The position numbers and the translations under genes were made by a program. From positions 1 to 64,000 of the forward strand of contig MTMO01000055.1 of assembly GCA_002011235.1 (NCBI GenBank): a DNA stretch of 64,000 nucleotides. The letters are read 5' to 3'. The DNA comes from Archaeoglobus sp. JdFR-27 (GTDB taxonomy: Archaea; Halobacteriota; Archaeoglobi; Archaeoglobales; Archaeoglobaceae). The notes under the pieces are model-generated. The model was given only the letters and a program-made list of their open reading frames with translations, did not search any database and was not told the origin of the DNA. Shown here in pieces: positions 1 to 10,429 of the stretch (positions are counted from its first letter, which is position 1; each line of letters opens with the position of its first letter).

Positions 1-501
1 ACCGGAGCTTATGTGTACAACTGTTCCACCAGCAAAGTCCAAAGCCCCTAGTTTCGCCAACCATCCACCTCCCCATAACCAATGAGCAAAGGGGTTGTAA
101 ATAAGAGTAGTCCAGAGCAAGCCGAAAAGTAAGAAAGAGCCAATCCTTACCCTCTCTGCGATTGCCGATGTTAGAATCGCAAGAGTTATCGCTGCAAAAA
201 CAAGCTGAAAAGCCATGAAAGCAAGGTGTGGAATTCCATTCAGTTCTCCCTGAACATTTCTCAATCCTAAAAAGTCTAACCCTCCAACAAACCCTCCAAC
301 GTCTGGAGCGAATGAAAGGGAGTATCCTATCAATATCCACTGGATGCTAACGATTGCCAGAGAAATGAATGAGAGCGAGATTATTGAAACAACATTCTTC
401 TCTCTCACCATCCCTCCATAGAACAACCCCACTCCCGGTGTCATCAGCATTACCAATGCAGTTGACACGAGTATCCATGCCGTGTTTCCAGAGTCTATCA
501 T
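1..501 (-). CDS. amt: Ammonium transporter (Amt family), N-terminal part, truncated by window edge
   Basis: Reverse-strand translation from ATG at 501: [39 protein letters not shown]...[32 protein letters not shown], open to the window edge; Amt signature motifs. Confidence 0.95.
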   Translation of the reverse strand, partial: MIDSGNTAWILVSTALVMLMTPGVGLFYGGMVREKNVVSIISLSFISLAIVSIQWILIGYSLSFAPDVGGFVGGLDFLGLRNVQGELNGIPHLAFMAFQLVFAAITLAILTSAIAERVRIGSFLLFGLLWTTLIYNPFAHWLWGGGWLAKLGALDFAGGTVVHISSG

Positions 502-638
502 TTTACCACCTCACGTTCGGAAGAATCCCCGTGGTTTTAAAAAATTTTTTAACAAAATGGGTTAATTGCTGATAAAATTTCACAAAAGCTGTGAATCAAT
601 CACAAAATTTTTAAATCGGTCTGGAAAATGAAATTCAC

Positions 639-1163
639 ATGAAGAACCCTATACGGACAACGATAGCCTTTGATGAGGAGACAGCTGAAATATTTGAGAA
701 GCTCAAGGAGGAAAGACTTTCTCAGAGTGAGATAGTTCGAAATGCCCTGAAGTTTTACCATCTTTTCCGGGAGTTTGAAAATTATGATATGGATAGATTA
801 AAGGTTTACGTGGAGATGTTGGCCGAAGGGGAGCATGTAATCTTAGATCTCGATCACTTAGTTATCTTGCTTGACATTGTTGAAAAGCATAAGGATGAAA
901 GGTTTTGGAAATTACATAAGGAAATAGCAAGAAATCATGCAGAGCAGTTTTCGGGAATGGAAGTTGAAGAAATTCTGAAGAGATTGGAGACATGTAACTT
1001 TTTTAGGCTGGGAAAAAGTAGCAGTGAATACGTTCTGGTTTTTGGAAGTGATCACATTAAAAAATTCATGAGAGTTTTCTTGGAAGAGATTATGAGGGGA
1101 TTGAATAAAAAAGTTGAGATGAAGGAAAACCTGACCAAAATAAGGATTAGGCTAAAAGATTAG
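639..1163 (+). CDS. Ribbon-helix-helix (CopG-like) DNA-binding protein with C-terminal domain
   Basis: N-terminus RTTIAFDEETAEIFEKLKEERLSQSEIVRNALKFY fits the RHH fold. Confidence 0.75.
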   Translation: MKNPIRTTIAFDEETAEIFEKLKEERLSQSEIVRNALKFYHLFREFENYDMDRLKVYVEMLAEGEHVILDLDHLVILLDIVEKHKDERFWKLHKEIARNHAEQFSGMEVEEILKRLETCNFFRLGKSSSEYVLVFGSDHIKKFMRVFLEEIMRGLNKKVEMKENLTKIRIRLKD

Positions 1164-1263
1164 AATTTTAGTAAAGGGTGAATAAAATAGACAAAAACCC
1201 TTTGCTCAACTTTAGCAATTAATTATTTCAAATAAGAACGTATAGTAAAATTGTGGTGATAAA

Positions 1264-2637
1264 ATGGATTTCTGGATAAGTGCTTCTGAGCTTGTTGAGA
1301 GGTTAAAAAGCGATTTAAAAGCTAGTGAAGTAGTTGAAATGTATATTGAGAGGATAAGAGAGCTAAATCCAAAGATAAACGCTTTTATAACCATTAACGA
1401 AAATGCTGTGAAGGAAGCCAGGGAAGTTGAGAAGGAAGACAAACCCCTAGCAGGTTTGCCTATAGCAGTCAAAGACAACGTTGAAACGAAGGGAATTCGA
1501 ACCACCTATGCATCCAAGCTCTATGAGAATTACATACCTCAAGAAGATGCTGTCATAGTTGAAAGACTTAAAAAAGCTGGAGCAGTGATGATAGGTAAAA
1601 CGAATCTGCCTGAGCTAGGATTAATAGCTTATACGGACAGCCCACTTTTTGGTCCAACAAGAAATCCATGGGATCTGGAAAGAACCGTTGGAGGATCGAG
1701 CGGTGGAAGTGCTGCTGCAGTGGCAGCGGGAATGATCCCTGTAGCAACTGGAAATGATGGGGGAGGCAGCATAAGAATTCCTGCAACGTTCTGCAATCTT
1801 TTTGGGTTGAAACCGACTTTTGGAAGGATTCCATGTCATCCATCAATGCCGATTTTCATAGGTTTGCATTCTGAGGGCTTTTTAACAAGGTATGTAGAAG
1901 ACACAGCTTTACTTCTGGATCTGACCGCTGGCAGAGATGAAAGAGATATGCATTCTCTGCCAAAGCATACAAGTTATGTCGAGGCCATAAAGGATCCTGT
2001 TGATGGTTTGAGAATCGCATTCTCACCCAATCTGGGATTTGCAGTTGTCGATCCGGAGGTTGAGGGGATAGTTAGAAACGCAGTCTCTAAACTGGAAAAG
2101 TTTGGAGAGGTTGAGGAGGTTGATATAAACGTTCCAAATTTGGAGATGGAGCTTATAACAAAGGTCGTCCTTGAAGTAACCACGATGATGGGAGAAAAGA
2201 TAGAGGAATGGAAAAAGATTGCCTATCCCCCATATCTCGGTTTTATGGCTTTAGCAGAGTCCTTAAGTTATAAAGAATACATAAAGATTGAAGAAAGAAA
2301 AATGGAGCTGTGGAAGGCCTTGAACATAATCTTTAAAGAGTACGATTTCTTGGTTACGCCTACGGTTGCGGTACCACCCTTCAAGCTTGGCGATATAGGA
2401 GTTTCGGAGATAGATGGGAAACCTGTAACTCCTCTAGGCTGGATGCCATTCACATATCCATTTAACTTCACATCGCAGCCAGCAGCATCTCTCCCAGCAG
2501 GATTTACGAAGGATGGCTTGCCTGTTGGAATGCAGATAGTCGGTAAGCGTTTCAAAGATGCCGACGTTTTGAGGATCTCAAAAGCTTATCAGGACATAAA
2601 CCCATGGCAGGATAAAAAACCGTTTGATCAGCCTTAA
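1264..2637 (+). CDS. Amidase (amidase signature family)
   Basis: [48 protein letters not shown] amidase signature; 457 aa. Confidence 0.92.
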   Translation: MDFWISASELVERLKSDLKASEVVEMYIERIRELNPKINAFITINENAVKEAREVEKEDKPLAGLPIAVKDNVETKGIRTTYASKLYENYIPQEDAVIVERLKKAGAVMIGKTNLPELGLIAYTDSPLFGPTRNPWDLERTVGGSSGGSAAAVAAGMIPVATGNDGGGSIRIPATFCNLFGLKPTFGRIPCHPSMPIFIGLHSEGFLTRYVEDTALLLDLTAGRDERDMHSLPKHTSYVEAIKDPVDGLRIAFSPNLGFAVVDPEVEGIVRNAVSKLEKFGEVEEVDINVPNLEMELITKVVLEVTTMMGEKIEEWKKIAYPPYLGFMALAESLSYKEYIKIEERKMELWKALNIIFKEYDFLVTPTVAVPPFKLGDIGVSEIDGKPVTPLGWMPFTYPFNFTSQPAASLPAGFTKDGLPVGMQIVGKRFKDADVLRISKAYQDINPWQDKKPFDQP

Positions 2638-2849
2638 ACTTTATATTTTATTCCCTTTCTCCTAATTATCCGGTAAATGGAATTTTATGTTACATTTAAA
2701 ATCAGATGTTAATTGTGAAAATAGTCACGAGATCGTTTCTTACAAAGCATATAACACCAAACGGCTATTTTATCTCCTATTCTCATTCATATAATCTGAA
2801 AAATAGAATCTAACATCAGCACACTTATCAACCCATGATGCAAACGTTA

Positions 2850-3428
2850 CTAATCTATAACATCCTCAAACTCTTTAAGAAGTTTTATATGCCTCTCCAA
2901 AACATCCGTTTGGTTTGAAAATTTCTCCTTTACAGCCTTTAGGTATTCCTTCTTTCTCAGAACCTTCCGGTTTGAAACAAGATTGTCTGCAAGAGCTACG
3001 ATTTTTTCCTCTACTGTCTTGGGGATGTAGTCTTTCTCCAGCAGGCCGAAGCTTTTTGCCTCCTTAGCAGTTAAACCAGCACCTATATGGCGTTCCACGA
3101 TTTTAGCGATTCTCTCATCAAATCCATCTTTCCTAAGCATCTCGGCCCCAATTACAGCATGATCCATTCCATGACTCTTACATCTTCCAACATCGTGGAG
3201 CAAAGCCCCTATGAGCACGAGCTTTCTACTTTCTTCGTTAAGGTTTAGCTTCTCGGCTATCTTTTTTGCAACGTCAGTTACAATAAGAATGTGTTTGAAA
3301 ACCTCCTCCTCAACTTTTTCTTTGAGGTAATGGGTTAAAACCTCAACTATCTCGTTCTCACTCTTTTTGAGCAGTCTGGAATATGGGCTCTCGCTATTTG
3401 CAGAATTTGAACTTGATTCAAAGCTCAT
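2850..3428 (-). CDS. HD domain metal-dependent phosphohydrolase-like protein
   Basis: HILIVTDVAKKIAEKLN...LLHDVGRCKSHGMDHAVIGAEML HD motif; starts 13 bp after the fwdC stop on the same strand. Confidence 0.85.
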   Translation of the reverse strand: MSFESSSNSANSESPYSRLLKKSENEIVEVLTHYLKEKVEEEVFKHILIVTDVAKKIAEKLNLNEESRKLVLIGALLHDVGRCKSHGMDHAVIGAEMLRKDGFDERIAKIVERHIGAGLTAKEAKSFGLLEKDYIPKTVEEKIVALADNLVSNRKVLRKKEYLKAVKEKFSNQTDVLERHIKLLKEFEDVID

Positions 3429-3441
3429 AGGATTAAAAAAG

Positions 3442-4146
3442 TTAAAATTGGGTGATTTTACCCTTTCCTCCTACATTAACGTCTCCCTCAAAGCCATCCT
3501 CGACCTTCTTGAACCCTGGAACAACCTCAAAGTTTCCTTTTACTCTGATAATCCCACCTTTCATGTCTCCACCAACGAATCCACAGCTTCCATGGATTAT
3601 TATTGTTCCATCCTTCATCTCAGTACCTATGAAATCTCCCGCATCTCCAAGTATCTCGATTTCACCACCACCCATCTTTTCTCCAATGTAGTTGAAAACG
3701 TTGCCCTTGATCGTTATCTTACCACCACTCATTCCAGTCATATTCCCCCAGTAAGCACAGCCTACGTAATTTCTCGCGTCTCCTTCAACAACGATTTCTC
3801 CCCCTTTCATCTCTGCTCCAAGCCAATCTAAAGCATTTCCTTCAACAACGATCTTTCCTCCCGCCATGTATGCGCCAAGATGATCGCCAATGTCTCCCTT
3901 TACAACGATTTCTCCATCGTCCATCCTTGCACCAACCCATTTCACCTTGCTGAAATCTCCTTCAAGGATTAATTTTGCATCTTCTCCTTCCTTTGAAATC
4001 TCGAAAAGATCACCGAGCTTTGCTTTCTCCTTTCCGTAATAAACCTGGAAGTTTGAAATCTCGTCTAAGCTCAAGGTGGCAAGCTGAGGTGTAATTTCTG
4101 CTTCTACACTAACCTCAAAATCCAACTTTGGTTTAAGAATGAGCAT
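3442..4146 (-). CDS. fwdC: Formylmethanofuran dehydrogenase subunit C
   Basis: Repeated GGxIxVxGxA beta-helix motifs; position in the fwdDBAC cluster. Confidence 0.93.
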   Translation of the reverse strand: MLILKPKLDFEVSVEAEITPQLATLSLDEISNFQVYYGKEKAKLGDLFEISKEGEDAKLILEGDFSKVKWVGARMDDGEIVVKGDIGDHLGAYMAGGKIVVEGNALDWLGAEMKGGEIVVEGDARNYVGCAYWGNMTGMSGGKITIKGNVFNYIGEKMGGGEIEILGDAGDFIGTEMKDGTIIIHGSCGFVGGDMKGGIIRVKGNFEVVPGFKKVEDGFEGDVNVGGKGKITQF

Positions 4147-4150
4147 ATCA

Positions 4151-5839
4151 TCACCTCATCACAAGTCTTTCAGGTTTTCTGAGCCATGATTCTTCCACAC
4201 CGTAGTTCTGTCTTTCAAGGCTGTAGTAGTTTGCGAACATCTCGTTCAAATCACTTTCAATTGCCTCCATTGAAACCTTAGATCTTGCGTCAACCCAGAA
4301 GGTTCTTCCCCATACTTCTTTTATAAGCTCCCCATCTTTCGCAATTACTTCTCCACCCTTTATTGTATATGCTGCCGTCTTAAAGGCCTTGTAAACAACT
4401 TCGTAATTATTGGAGAAGTCGGTCTCTGTGGGATTGAGATTGTAAATGGCTATGTCAGCATCCGCGCCGACACCGAGATGACCTTTATTCTCCATTCCCA
4501 TGACTCTAGCTGGTAGACTTCGGGTCATTTGAATTACTTCGTAAAGGGTTTTCTCCCTATCGATGGAAGCAAGCCCGGTAGCTTTCTGAACATATGGGCT
4601 CACCCTTTCCAACTCCTTTCCCCTCATCGGGTTGCTCATTAGCATTGCCATGATGTATGGATACTCAGTGAAGGGCCCACCATTCGGATAGTCAGTTGAA
4701 AGGACAACCTTGTCGGAGTCAATGAGTAAGCCGAGCTCCAGTCCAATCGCCCATTGCAAAGCATGAACCGGATTTTTCGGTAAATAGCCAATAGGAACTA
4801 TCCCGGCTCCACCCTCAATCTCGGAATCCTTATTGCACCATCTCGCTCCGGTAAGCTTATGCAGTGTGAACTGGAATGGGGCATCTCCGGTCATCGCTGT
4901 CGCATGCCCGAATATTGGCTGACCCATATCAATTGTAACGTTATCGACGCTGTTCACGTATTTGGCTATCTCAGCAGCTCCGCTTGCAACATCTCTCCAC
5001 GAGCTTCCAGCATATGCGTTGAACTGAACATGAGTTACATGCAGCACTTGTCTCTTATCATTCTTGAATTTTGAAGCAAGCTTCATACTTTCAATCGTGG
5101 TTTCGTAGTTGCCAGGGGTGCCAAGGTTGTTACAATGAAGGTGAACGGAATGAGACAGGTTGAGATTTTCAGTTTCCTGGATAAGGGCTGTGATTATCTC
5201 TCGTGGCGTCACAGCGAAGCCAGGAACCTCGTCATCCAAGCTTTTGCAGTTCCCACCATACATCCAAGCTTCAACCCCACCAGGATTGACAACTTTTACA
5301 CCAAAACCTTTCGTTCTTTCCAAAGCCCAAGCAATAAAAGCTCTTAGCTTTTCCCAGTCTTTTTCTGCTACGTATTTAAGAACAAAATGCCAGTTTCCGA
5401 ATACTGGCAACGCAGCCTTATCGATCATCGGAATTGCATCAAGCTCCTCGTGAGTATGTAGAGATCCCACAGGTGGCTGGGCAGCCTCAAAGGCACTGGT
5501 GTAGCCCATTTTAGCATATTCGTATCCTATTGCAGGAGAAGTAAGCAAAACCCTTCCTATTGATGTCCTGAATTTTCCTGCAATAAGCCTTACGGTCCTC
5601 ATCTCCTCCGGCCTCATCTCCCTGCCGGTATTGATTTTGCTGCCAGCTATGTGGGCGTGCATGTCAAATCCACCAGCAACCACTAGTTTGTTGCTTGCAT
5701 CGATGACTTTAACCTCTTTAACCTCTTTTATCTCAGATTCTTCAACGATCTTCCCTTCTTTGACGAAAATGTCCATTTTTTCTCCATCAATCTTATTCTT
5801 TGGATCAACAACAATTCCATTCTTAATATGGAGCATCAT
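4151..5839 (-). CDS. fwdA: Formylmethanofuran dehydrogenase subunit A (amidohydrolase)
   Basis: GGFDMHAHIAGSKINTGREMRPEEM and amidohydrolase features; 562 aa. Confidence 0.95.
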   Translation of the reverse strand: MMLHIKNGIVVDPKNKIDGEKMDIFVKEGKIVEESEIKEVKEVKVIDASNKLVVAGGFDMHAHIAGSKINTGREMRPEEMRTVRLIAGKFRTSIGRVLLTSPAIGYEYAKMGYTSAFEAAQPPVGSLHTHEELDAIPMIDKAALPVFGNWHFVLKYVAEKDWEKLRAFIAWALERTKGFGVKVVNPGGVEAWMYGGNCKSLDDEVPGFAVTPREIITALIQETENLNLSHSVHLHCNNLGTPGNYETTIESMKLASKFKNDKRQVLHVTHVQFNAYAGSSWRDVASGAAEIAKYVNSVDNVTIDMGQPIFGHATAMTGDAPFQFTLHKLTGARWCNKDSEIEGGAGIVPIGYLPKNPVHALQWAIGLELGLLIDSDKVVLSTDYPNGGPFTEYPYIMAMLMSNPMRGKELERVSPYVQKATGLASIDREKTLYEVIQMTRSLPARVMGMENKGHLGVGADADIAIYNLNPTETDFSNNYEVVYKAFKTAAYTIKGGEVIAKDGELIKEVWGRTFWVDARSKVSMEAIESDLNEMFANYYSLERQNYGVEESWLRKPERLVMR

Positions 5840-5843
5840 AAAA

Positions 5844-7136
5844 TCACCCCAATCCTAGTTTCTCGTTTACCTTTTCAAGCATCATCTCGAGTATCTTCTC
5901 ATCGCTCCAGTACTCCGTATCTATCACCTTCCTAACCCTGAATGGAATACCGTCCATTCTGTAAGCGGTGCCCTCAGCTTCCAGTCCTGCCATTGCTGAT
6001 GGAATTACAACCTTGCTGATTAAGGTCGTCATGTTCGGAAATGGATCGATCTGGATAACCGGAATCTTCTTGAGATGTGCAACAGATGCCCTCGGAAAGT
6101 GAGCTACTGGGTCTGAGGCTATTACCAAAGCTGCATCACAATCTTTTCTTTGCAAAACCTCATTTGCAGCGAATTCACCGGGAGAGAATCTTGGATATCC
6201 TCTGCTGAAGTCAATCGCATAAGTATAACCAACTTCCCATGCTGGAACTTCTCCTGCCCCAACAACGTTGTAATGTCCTCTCATCGGCCAGATTATCCAT
6301 CTTGTATGGCGATTAAGAAGCTTGATCAGCTTTATAGCATTTTCAACATTCCTGTCTCTTCCTCTGGACTGAGTCACTCCCAAACCGTAAAGTAATGCAC
6401 CATATTTTGCGTTTTTCATGATCTCTGCAAGCTCTCTCAACTGCTCTTTTTTGACTCCTCCAACCTCGGCTGGGACAGCCTCCTCTTCTCCTTTGATAAG
6501 AGCCCTCAGAGCTGAGATCACTGGATAGTCGTATCCTGGTTTTATCTGGATGAATATATCTGCCATATTTGCTGATTTTGTTTTCCTCACATCGACAACA
6601 ATCACTTTTCTATCCTTCCTGTGTTTTATAAGCAATCCTTTTGCTCTAACGGAATATCTCATCGGATGTCTTGGATGTGCCTCCATTGGGTTGCTTCCCC
6701 AGAAAACAACAACGTCAGCCCTGTTTTTCACCTCACCCAAAGTTCCACCTGGAACTCCTTCCTCAATCAAAGCCAAAGTCCCTGGGGCATGGCAAACACT
6801 GGCACATTGGTCGTAGACGCCACCAACCTTTTCTGTCAGAATAACCCCAAGCCTTATTGCCTCATTAACGGTTGACGCCCATCCGTAGAGGAGGGGTCTT
6901 TTCGCATTTACGAGGATCTCAACAGCCCCTTCTATTGCCTCTTCATAACTTACTTCCTTTCCATCGATCATCGGGGCCTTTATCCTCTCTTTCTTGGAGA
7001 ATTTTGCATTCCCAAGTTTACAGAACTTCTTTCCTTTGTACTTCTCAATGTCGAAAAGTACATCATCGCAAACACTCCCACAAAAAGTGCAGATAATGTT
7101 GGTTAGTTCGGCTTCTTGTTTAGCTTCCTGCATCAT
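5844..7136 (-). CDS. fwdB: Formylmethanofuran dehydrogenase subunit B
   Basis: CTFCGSVCDD N-terminal Fe-S motif and YDQCASVCHAPG (Cys-type W/Mo ligand region, no in-frame UGA). Confidence 0.95.
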   Translation of the reverse strand: MMQEAKQEAELTNIICTFCGSVCDDVLFDIEKYKGKKFCKLGNAKFSKKERIKAPMIDGKEVSYEEAIEGAVEILVNAKRPLLYGWASTVNEAIRLGVILTEKVGGVYDQCASVCHAPGTLALIEEGVPGGTLGEVKNRADVVVFWGSNPMEAHPRHPMRYSVRAKGLLIKHRKDRKVIVVDVRKTKSANMADIFIQIKPGYDYPVISALRALIKGEEEAVPAEVGGVKKEQLRELAEIMKNAKYGALLYGLGVTQSRGRDRNVENAIKLIKLLNRHTRWIIWPMRGHYNVVGAGEVPAWEVGYTYAIDFSRGYPRFSPGEFAANEVLQRKDCDAALVIASDPVAHFPRASVAHLKKIPVIQIDPFPNMTTLISKVVIPSAMAGLEAEGTAYRMDGIPFRVRKVIDTEYWSDEKILEMMLEKVNEKLGLG

Positions 7137-7507
7137 ATCACCTCTACAAGCTCCTTTACCGTTAAAACCTTTTCATCTGTCTTTTCTACAGTACCCTTTA
7201 TTCCTTTGAACTGGGGCATTCCGGTGCCATCGGTATTGGGATCGATGATCATGTTTGCATATGGACCCATTGGTATGAACACCATACCCTTTTGTAGATT
7301 TTTGTTTTTAACGGCAAAAACGACAACTTCTCCAAATTCAGTCTTTATCTTGATTCTGTCACCATCACCAAGCCCAAGGGAATTGAAGTCATCCTCGCTA
7401 AGTTCGCAGTAGTTCACGGCATTGAAGTACTCACCGGTCAGCTTCTCTTCCACCGTAGCACCCTGTTCGAGAGTCCTACCAGAAATGATCTCTACTTCTA
7501 CACTCAT
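7133..7507 (-). CDS. fwdD: Formylmethanofuran dehydrogenase subunit D (molydopterin dinucleotide-binding)
   Basis: 124 aa; overlaps the fwdB start by 4 bp; LGLGDGDRIKIKTEFGEVVVFA. Confidence 0.9.
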   Translation of the reverse strand: MSVEVEIISGRTLEQGATVEEKLTGEYFNAVNYCELSEDDFNSLGLGDGDRIKIKTEFGEVVVFAVKNKNLQKGMVFIPMGPYANMIIDPNTDGTGMPQFKGIKGTVEKTDEKVLTVKELVEVI

Positions 7508-7629
7508 ATTACATCACCGCACAGATAATTGACAATAGGTCTATTAGTTACTATTTAACGATTTGTTTTTTTAACGGGTTTTAGGCTAAGGGCGTTATTA
7601 CTAATTGTGCATAACCAAAAAGATGAATT

Positions 7630-8490
7630 TTAACGTTCCTTTGAGTAAAGTTCTTTCCTCCTCGCTTCGAGGAGCAAATCTTTCCTCCCTAAAAATTCGG
7701 CTGCTGAGATCACCTTAGCACCAGCCCCTTCTCCACGCTGAATAACTTCTTTTATTCTGTCTTTGTAGTAGATATCTCGAGTGAGATGGTGATCTACAAC
7801 AATTGTTTTCGCATCAGTCTTGTCTATAAGCTCTATCAGGTTGTTTATCGAACTATCCATGCTTTTCGCTGAGAATCTATATCCCAGCATGTACGTCATT
7901 GGACCATCGATGAATACAGTTTCAGCGTTGCTAGCGATCAGAAACTCGAGCTGCTCTTTATGAATCGGCCCCTCTACATCTGATGAGAATGTAAAGGTAT
8001 CTCCATCATCGATAAAGACTTCTATCACGTAGCCTAGTCTTGGATTTGCTCCGTGAAAAACGGGTTTTGAGATTGAGATGTGGATGTCATCGAATTCATA
8101 GCTCTTTCCATCTGCAAAATCTATGTCAACATCTAGTTCATTTAATCTTTCGAGAAAATATGCAGCCCTCTCCATCTGACTTCTGTTTATCTGGTTTTTC
8201 GGATGTTTGAGCAGAAGCTTTTTCCCTCTGAGCAAGTCTGCATCATCTGGATTGTGGTGGTCGTAGTGGTAGTGAGTAATTATGACGATGTCGCTAATTT
8301 CTATGCTTCTTCTAATCTCATCCATCAGCTCTGCCATCTTCCGAATCTCAAGCTCGTGAGGTGGCAAGCCGTATCTTCTCGGTCCTAAAGCAACACTGGG
8401 ATCAATCACTACATTGACATTTTTGGTTTTAACAAAGGTACACATGCTTCTCGCTCCAAGAGAATCGAAAGCAAGGGGGATTATCTCCAT
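7630..8490 (-). CDS. MBL-fold metallohydrolase (UPF0282-like)
   Basis: ITHYHYDHHNP metal-binding motif; IDPSVALGPRRYGLPPHELE. Confidence 0.85.
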   Translation of the reverse strand: MEIIPLAFDSLGARSMCTFVKTKNVNVVIDPSVALGPRRYGLPPHELEIRKMAELMDEIRRSIEISDIVIITHYHYDHHNPDDADLLRGKKLLLKHPKNQINRSQMERAAYFLERLNELDVDIDFADGKSYEFDDIHISISKPVFHGANPRLGYVIEVFIDDGDTFTFSSDVEGPIHKEQLEFLIASNAETVFIDGPMTYMLGYRFSAKSMDSSINNLIELIDKTDAKTIVVDHHLTRDIYYKDRIKEVIQRGEGAGAKVISAAEFLGRKDLLLEARRKELYSKER

Positions 8491-8597
8491 AACACCACCT
8501 TAAATATATCTGAGTTTTTTGGATTAAAGGTTTATCCTTCCAGATATTCCTTTTAAATTAAAAAAATCGATATCTATTTAGTATCTTAAGCCCATGA

Positions 8598-8993
8598 TTA
8601 CCAAGTCTCAACCTCTAATCCCCTCACCCGACTGAAATGTTTATGGTTTCTCGTCAAAACCTTCTCATTGTGAGCAAGAGCTATACTAGCAATAAGTGCA
8701 TCCATCACCCCTATTTGTTCTCCTTTACTTTCTAATTCTACTGTTATTTGTCCATAGGTTTCAGACGCTGTAAGGTTGAATTCCAGCAATCCCAGTCTGC
8801 TAAGGATGCCCTTAACCATTTTTAAGTTTTCGTCAACCTTTCCTGACCTATATGCTCCCTTGAAAAGCTCAGCAGCATTTATCGGTGTGGTTGTGAGGTT
8901 TTCTCCGTTCTCAACAAGTTCCCTCAATTTTGCTATGGCATCAGGGTTTTTTCTTATTATGCCAATAAGGAAATCCGTTTCTAGGCAGACCAT
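8598..8993 (-). CDS. vapC: PIN-domain ribonuclease toxin, VapC family
   Basis: CLETDFLIGIIR, INAAELFKGAY, IGVMDALIASIAL acidic PIN residues; paired with the antitoxin upstream. Confidence 0.9.
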   Translation of the reverse strand: MVCLETDFLIGIIRKNPDAIAKLRELVENGENLTTTPINAAELFKGAYRSGKVDENLKMVKGILSRLGLLEFNLTASETYGQITVELESKGEQIGVMDALIASIALAHNEKVLTRNHKHFSRVRGLEVETW

Positions 8994-9002
8994 TTGCTCA
9001 CC

Positions 9003-9224
9003 TCATAGGTTGATATCTCTCTCTTTCATCGTCTCTCTCGATCTGTACACGTCCTCCACTGCATCAGCTAATTCTTGTAGAAAATCAGTTGATTCTATAA
9101 AATCCAACAAGCTTCTACCCTTTGTTATTCTCAGAATCACATCGCTGAATGATTCTCTTTCCTTTTTCAATCTCTTCAACGCATTATATGCGTCCTCGGA
9201 TATTGTTAGGGTTTTGTGTGCCAT
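9003..9224 (-). CDS. vapB: VapB-type antitoxin
   Basis: MAHKTLTISEDAYNALKRLKKERESFSDVILRITKG; directly upstream of vapC. Confidence 0.88.
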   Translation of the reverse strand: MAHKTLTISEDAYNALKRLKKERESFSDVILRITKGRSLLDFIESTDFLQELADAVEDVYRSRETMKERDINL

Positions 9225-9318
9225 ACTTTTAAGTGTATTTAAGTGTATTTAAAAATTTCTAATAAAATTGCCCCTCAATTTTAAAGATTTTTAAATCTCA
9301 CCCGCAAAAACCTTAAAC

Positions 9319-9708
9319 ATGCGTTTAAGAACCCATCACCTCATTTGCCTCCACTTCTTCAAAGGAGAGGGTTATACCAAGGAATATATAGAGAACCTGA
9401 AGAGTATTTTAGAGAGGGCGAAAAGAGAAAAGCAAGAAGAAATTGAAGTTGTTATGGGAGCTGATGACGTCTGCAAGCCTTGTCCCTATCTCAAGGACGA
9501 GATTTGTAGGAAAGGAGAAGAGCGGATAGCAGAGTTGGATTTGCTTGCGATGAACCTAATTAAAATTAAACCAGGAGACAGAATAAGATGGGAATACACT
9601 GAAAGTAAACTACCTGAGATTATTGGGGTATGGAAAAAGTATGCATGCTTTGATTGCGAGTATGCCGAGATTTGTAGTAAGGATGAAAGATGGAAGGGTG
9701 GAGGTTGA
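9319..9708 (+). CDS. DUF1284-like Cys-containing protein
   Basis: MRLRTHHLICLHFFKGEGYTKEYIENL and conserved cysteines. Confidence 0.75.
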   Translation: MRLRTHHLICLHFFKGEGYTKEYIENLKSILERAKREKQEEIEVVMGADDVCKPCPYLKDEICRKGEERIAELDLLAMNLIKIKPGDRIRWEYTESKLPEIIGVWKKYACFDCEYAEICSKDERWKGGG

Positions 9709-9757
9709 AGTTCAAGGGGAAGTTTAAAGGAAGTTGTATAGTAAAAGGAGCTGATAT

Positions 9758-10183
9758 ATGGCTAGAATCATTGAAGAGATAATTGCTAGAGGACATCCGA
9801 ACGTAACGGCCATGCATAAAACGACACTTGAAATTACGAAAGAGAGAGAACTATCTAAGAGGGGAGATTGCATAATCGGCGTTAGAGCTGAAAAAAGTAT
9901 TTCCGAACTCTCAGAAAATATTAAAAATCACCTAAAAAGGGGTGGGATTGCCAAGATATCCATTCTCCTTCCTGAGTATGGATTGAAGGAAGAGATAAAG
10001 GGAGTTGGTAGTAGGAAGATGTCTTTTAACCATCCAACAGACATAGTAGTCAGAAAAAGCTCATTTATTTGCGGGAGAACTTTGTTAATCAAAGCTGACA
10101 AAGCAGCGATAGACCTTAGCAGAGAGATGGTTGAACTCCTCAAATATCCTTCAACATTTCTGGTGTTTAGAATTGAAATTTAG
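9758..10183 (+). CDS. DUF371-like protein
   Basis: RGHPNVTAMHKTTLEITKERELSKRGDCIIGVRAEKS; ...GRKMSFNHPTDIVVRKSSF-type motif. Confidence 0.8.
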   Translation: MARIIEEIIARGHPNVTAMHKTTLEITKERELSKRGDCIIGVRAEKSISELSENIKNHLKRGGIAKISILLPEYGLKEEIKGVGSRKMSFNHPTDIVVRKSSFICGRTLLIKADKAAIDLSREMVELLKYPSTFLVFRIEI

Positions 10184-10429
10184 TAAAATTTAGTTTTGTT
10201 AGGTATTTTTCTCACTTGAGATTAAATCAGGTAAGCTGAATTGTGGATACACCCTACGAAATTACATATTCTTTGGAATATGGAAGAAACACCTCTTTTA
10301 TCCAAATTTAATGATTCAATTGAGAGGTAGATAACGTATATTCTCGTGATAATATTGATATATTATTTGAGGAATACAGAAGTAATATTTTCCGAAAGTT
10401 TTATATCTCGGTTCGAAATAAGTGGAAGG

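Noticed and set aside
369-572. ORF 369..572 (+, 67 aa)
   Set aside because: Antisense to amt, no recognisable motif; shadow ORF.
3367-3831. ORF 3367..3831 (+, 154 aa)
   Set aside because: Antisense to fwdC and the HD gene, low-complexity composition mirrored from the fwdC repeats; shadow ORF.
7534-7545. AATAG-GT-CTATT inverted repeat upstream of fwdD
   Set aside because: Arms of only 5 bp in AT-rich DNA; expected by chance.
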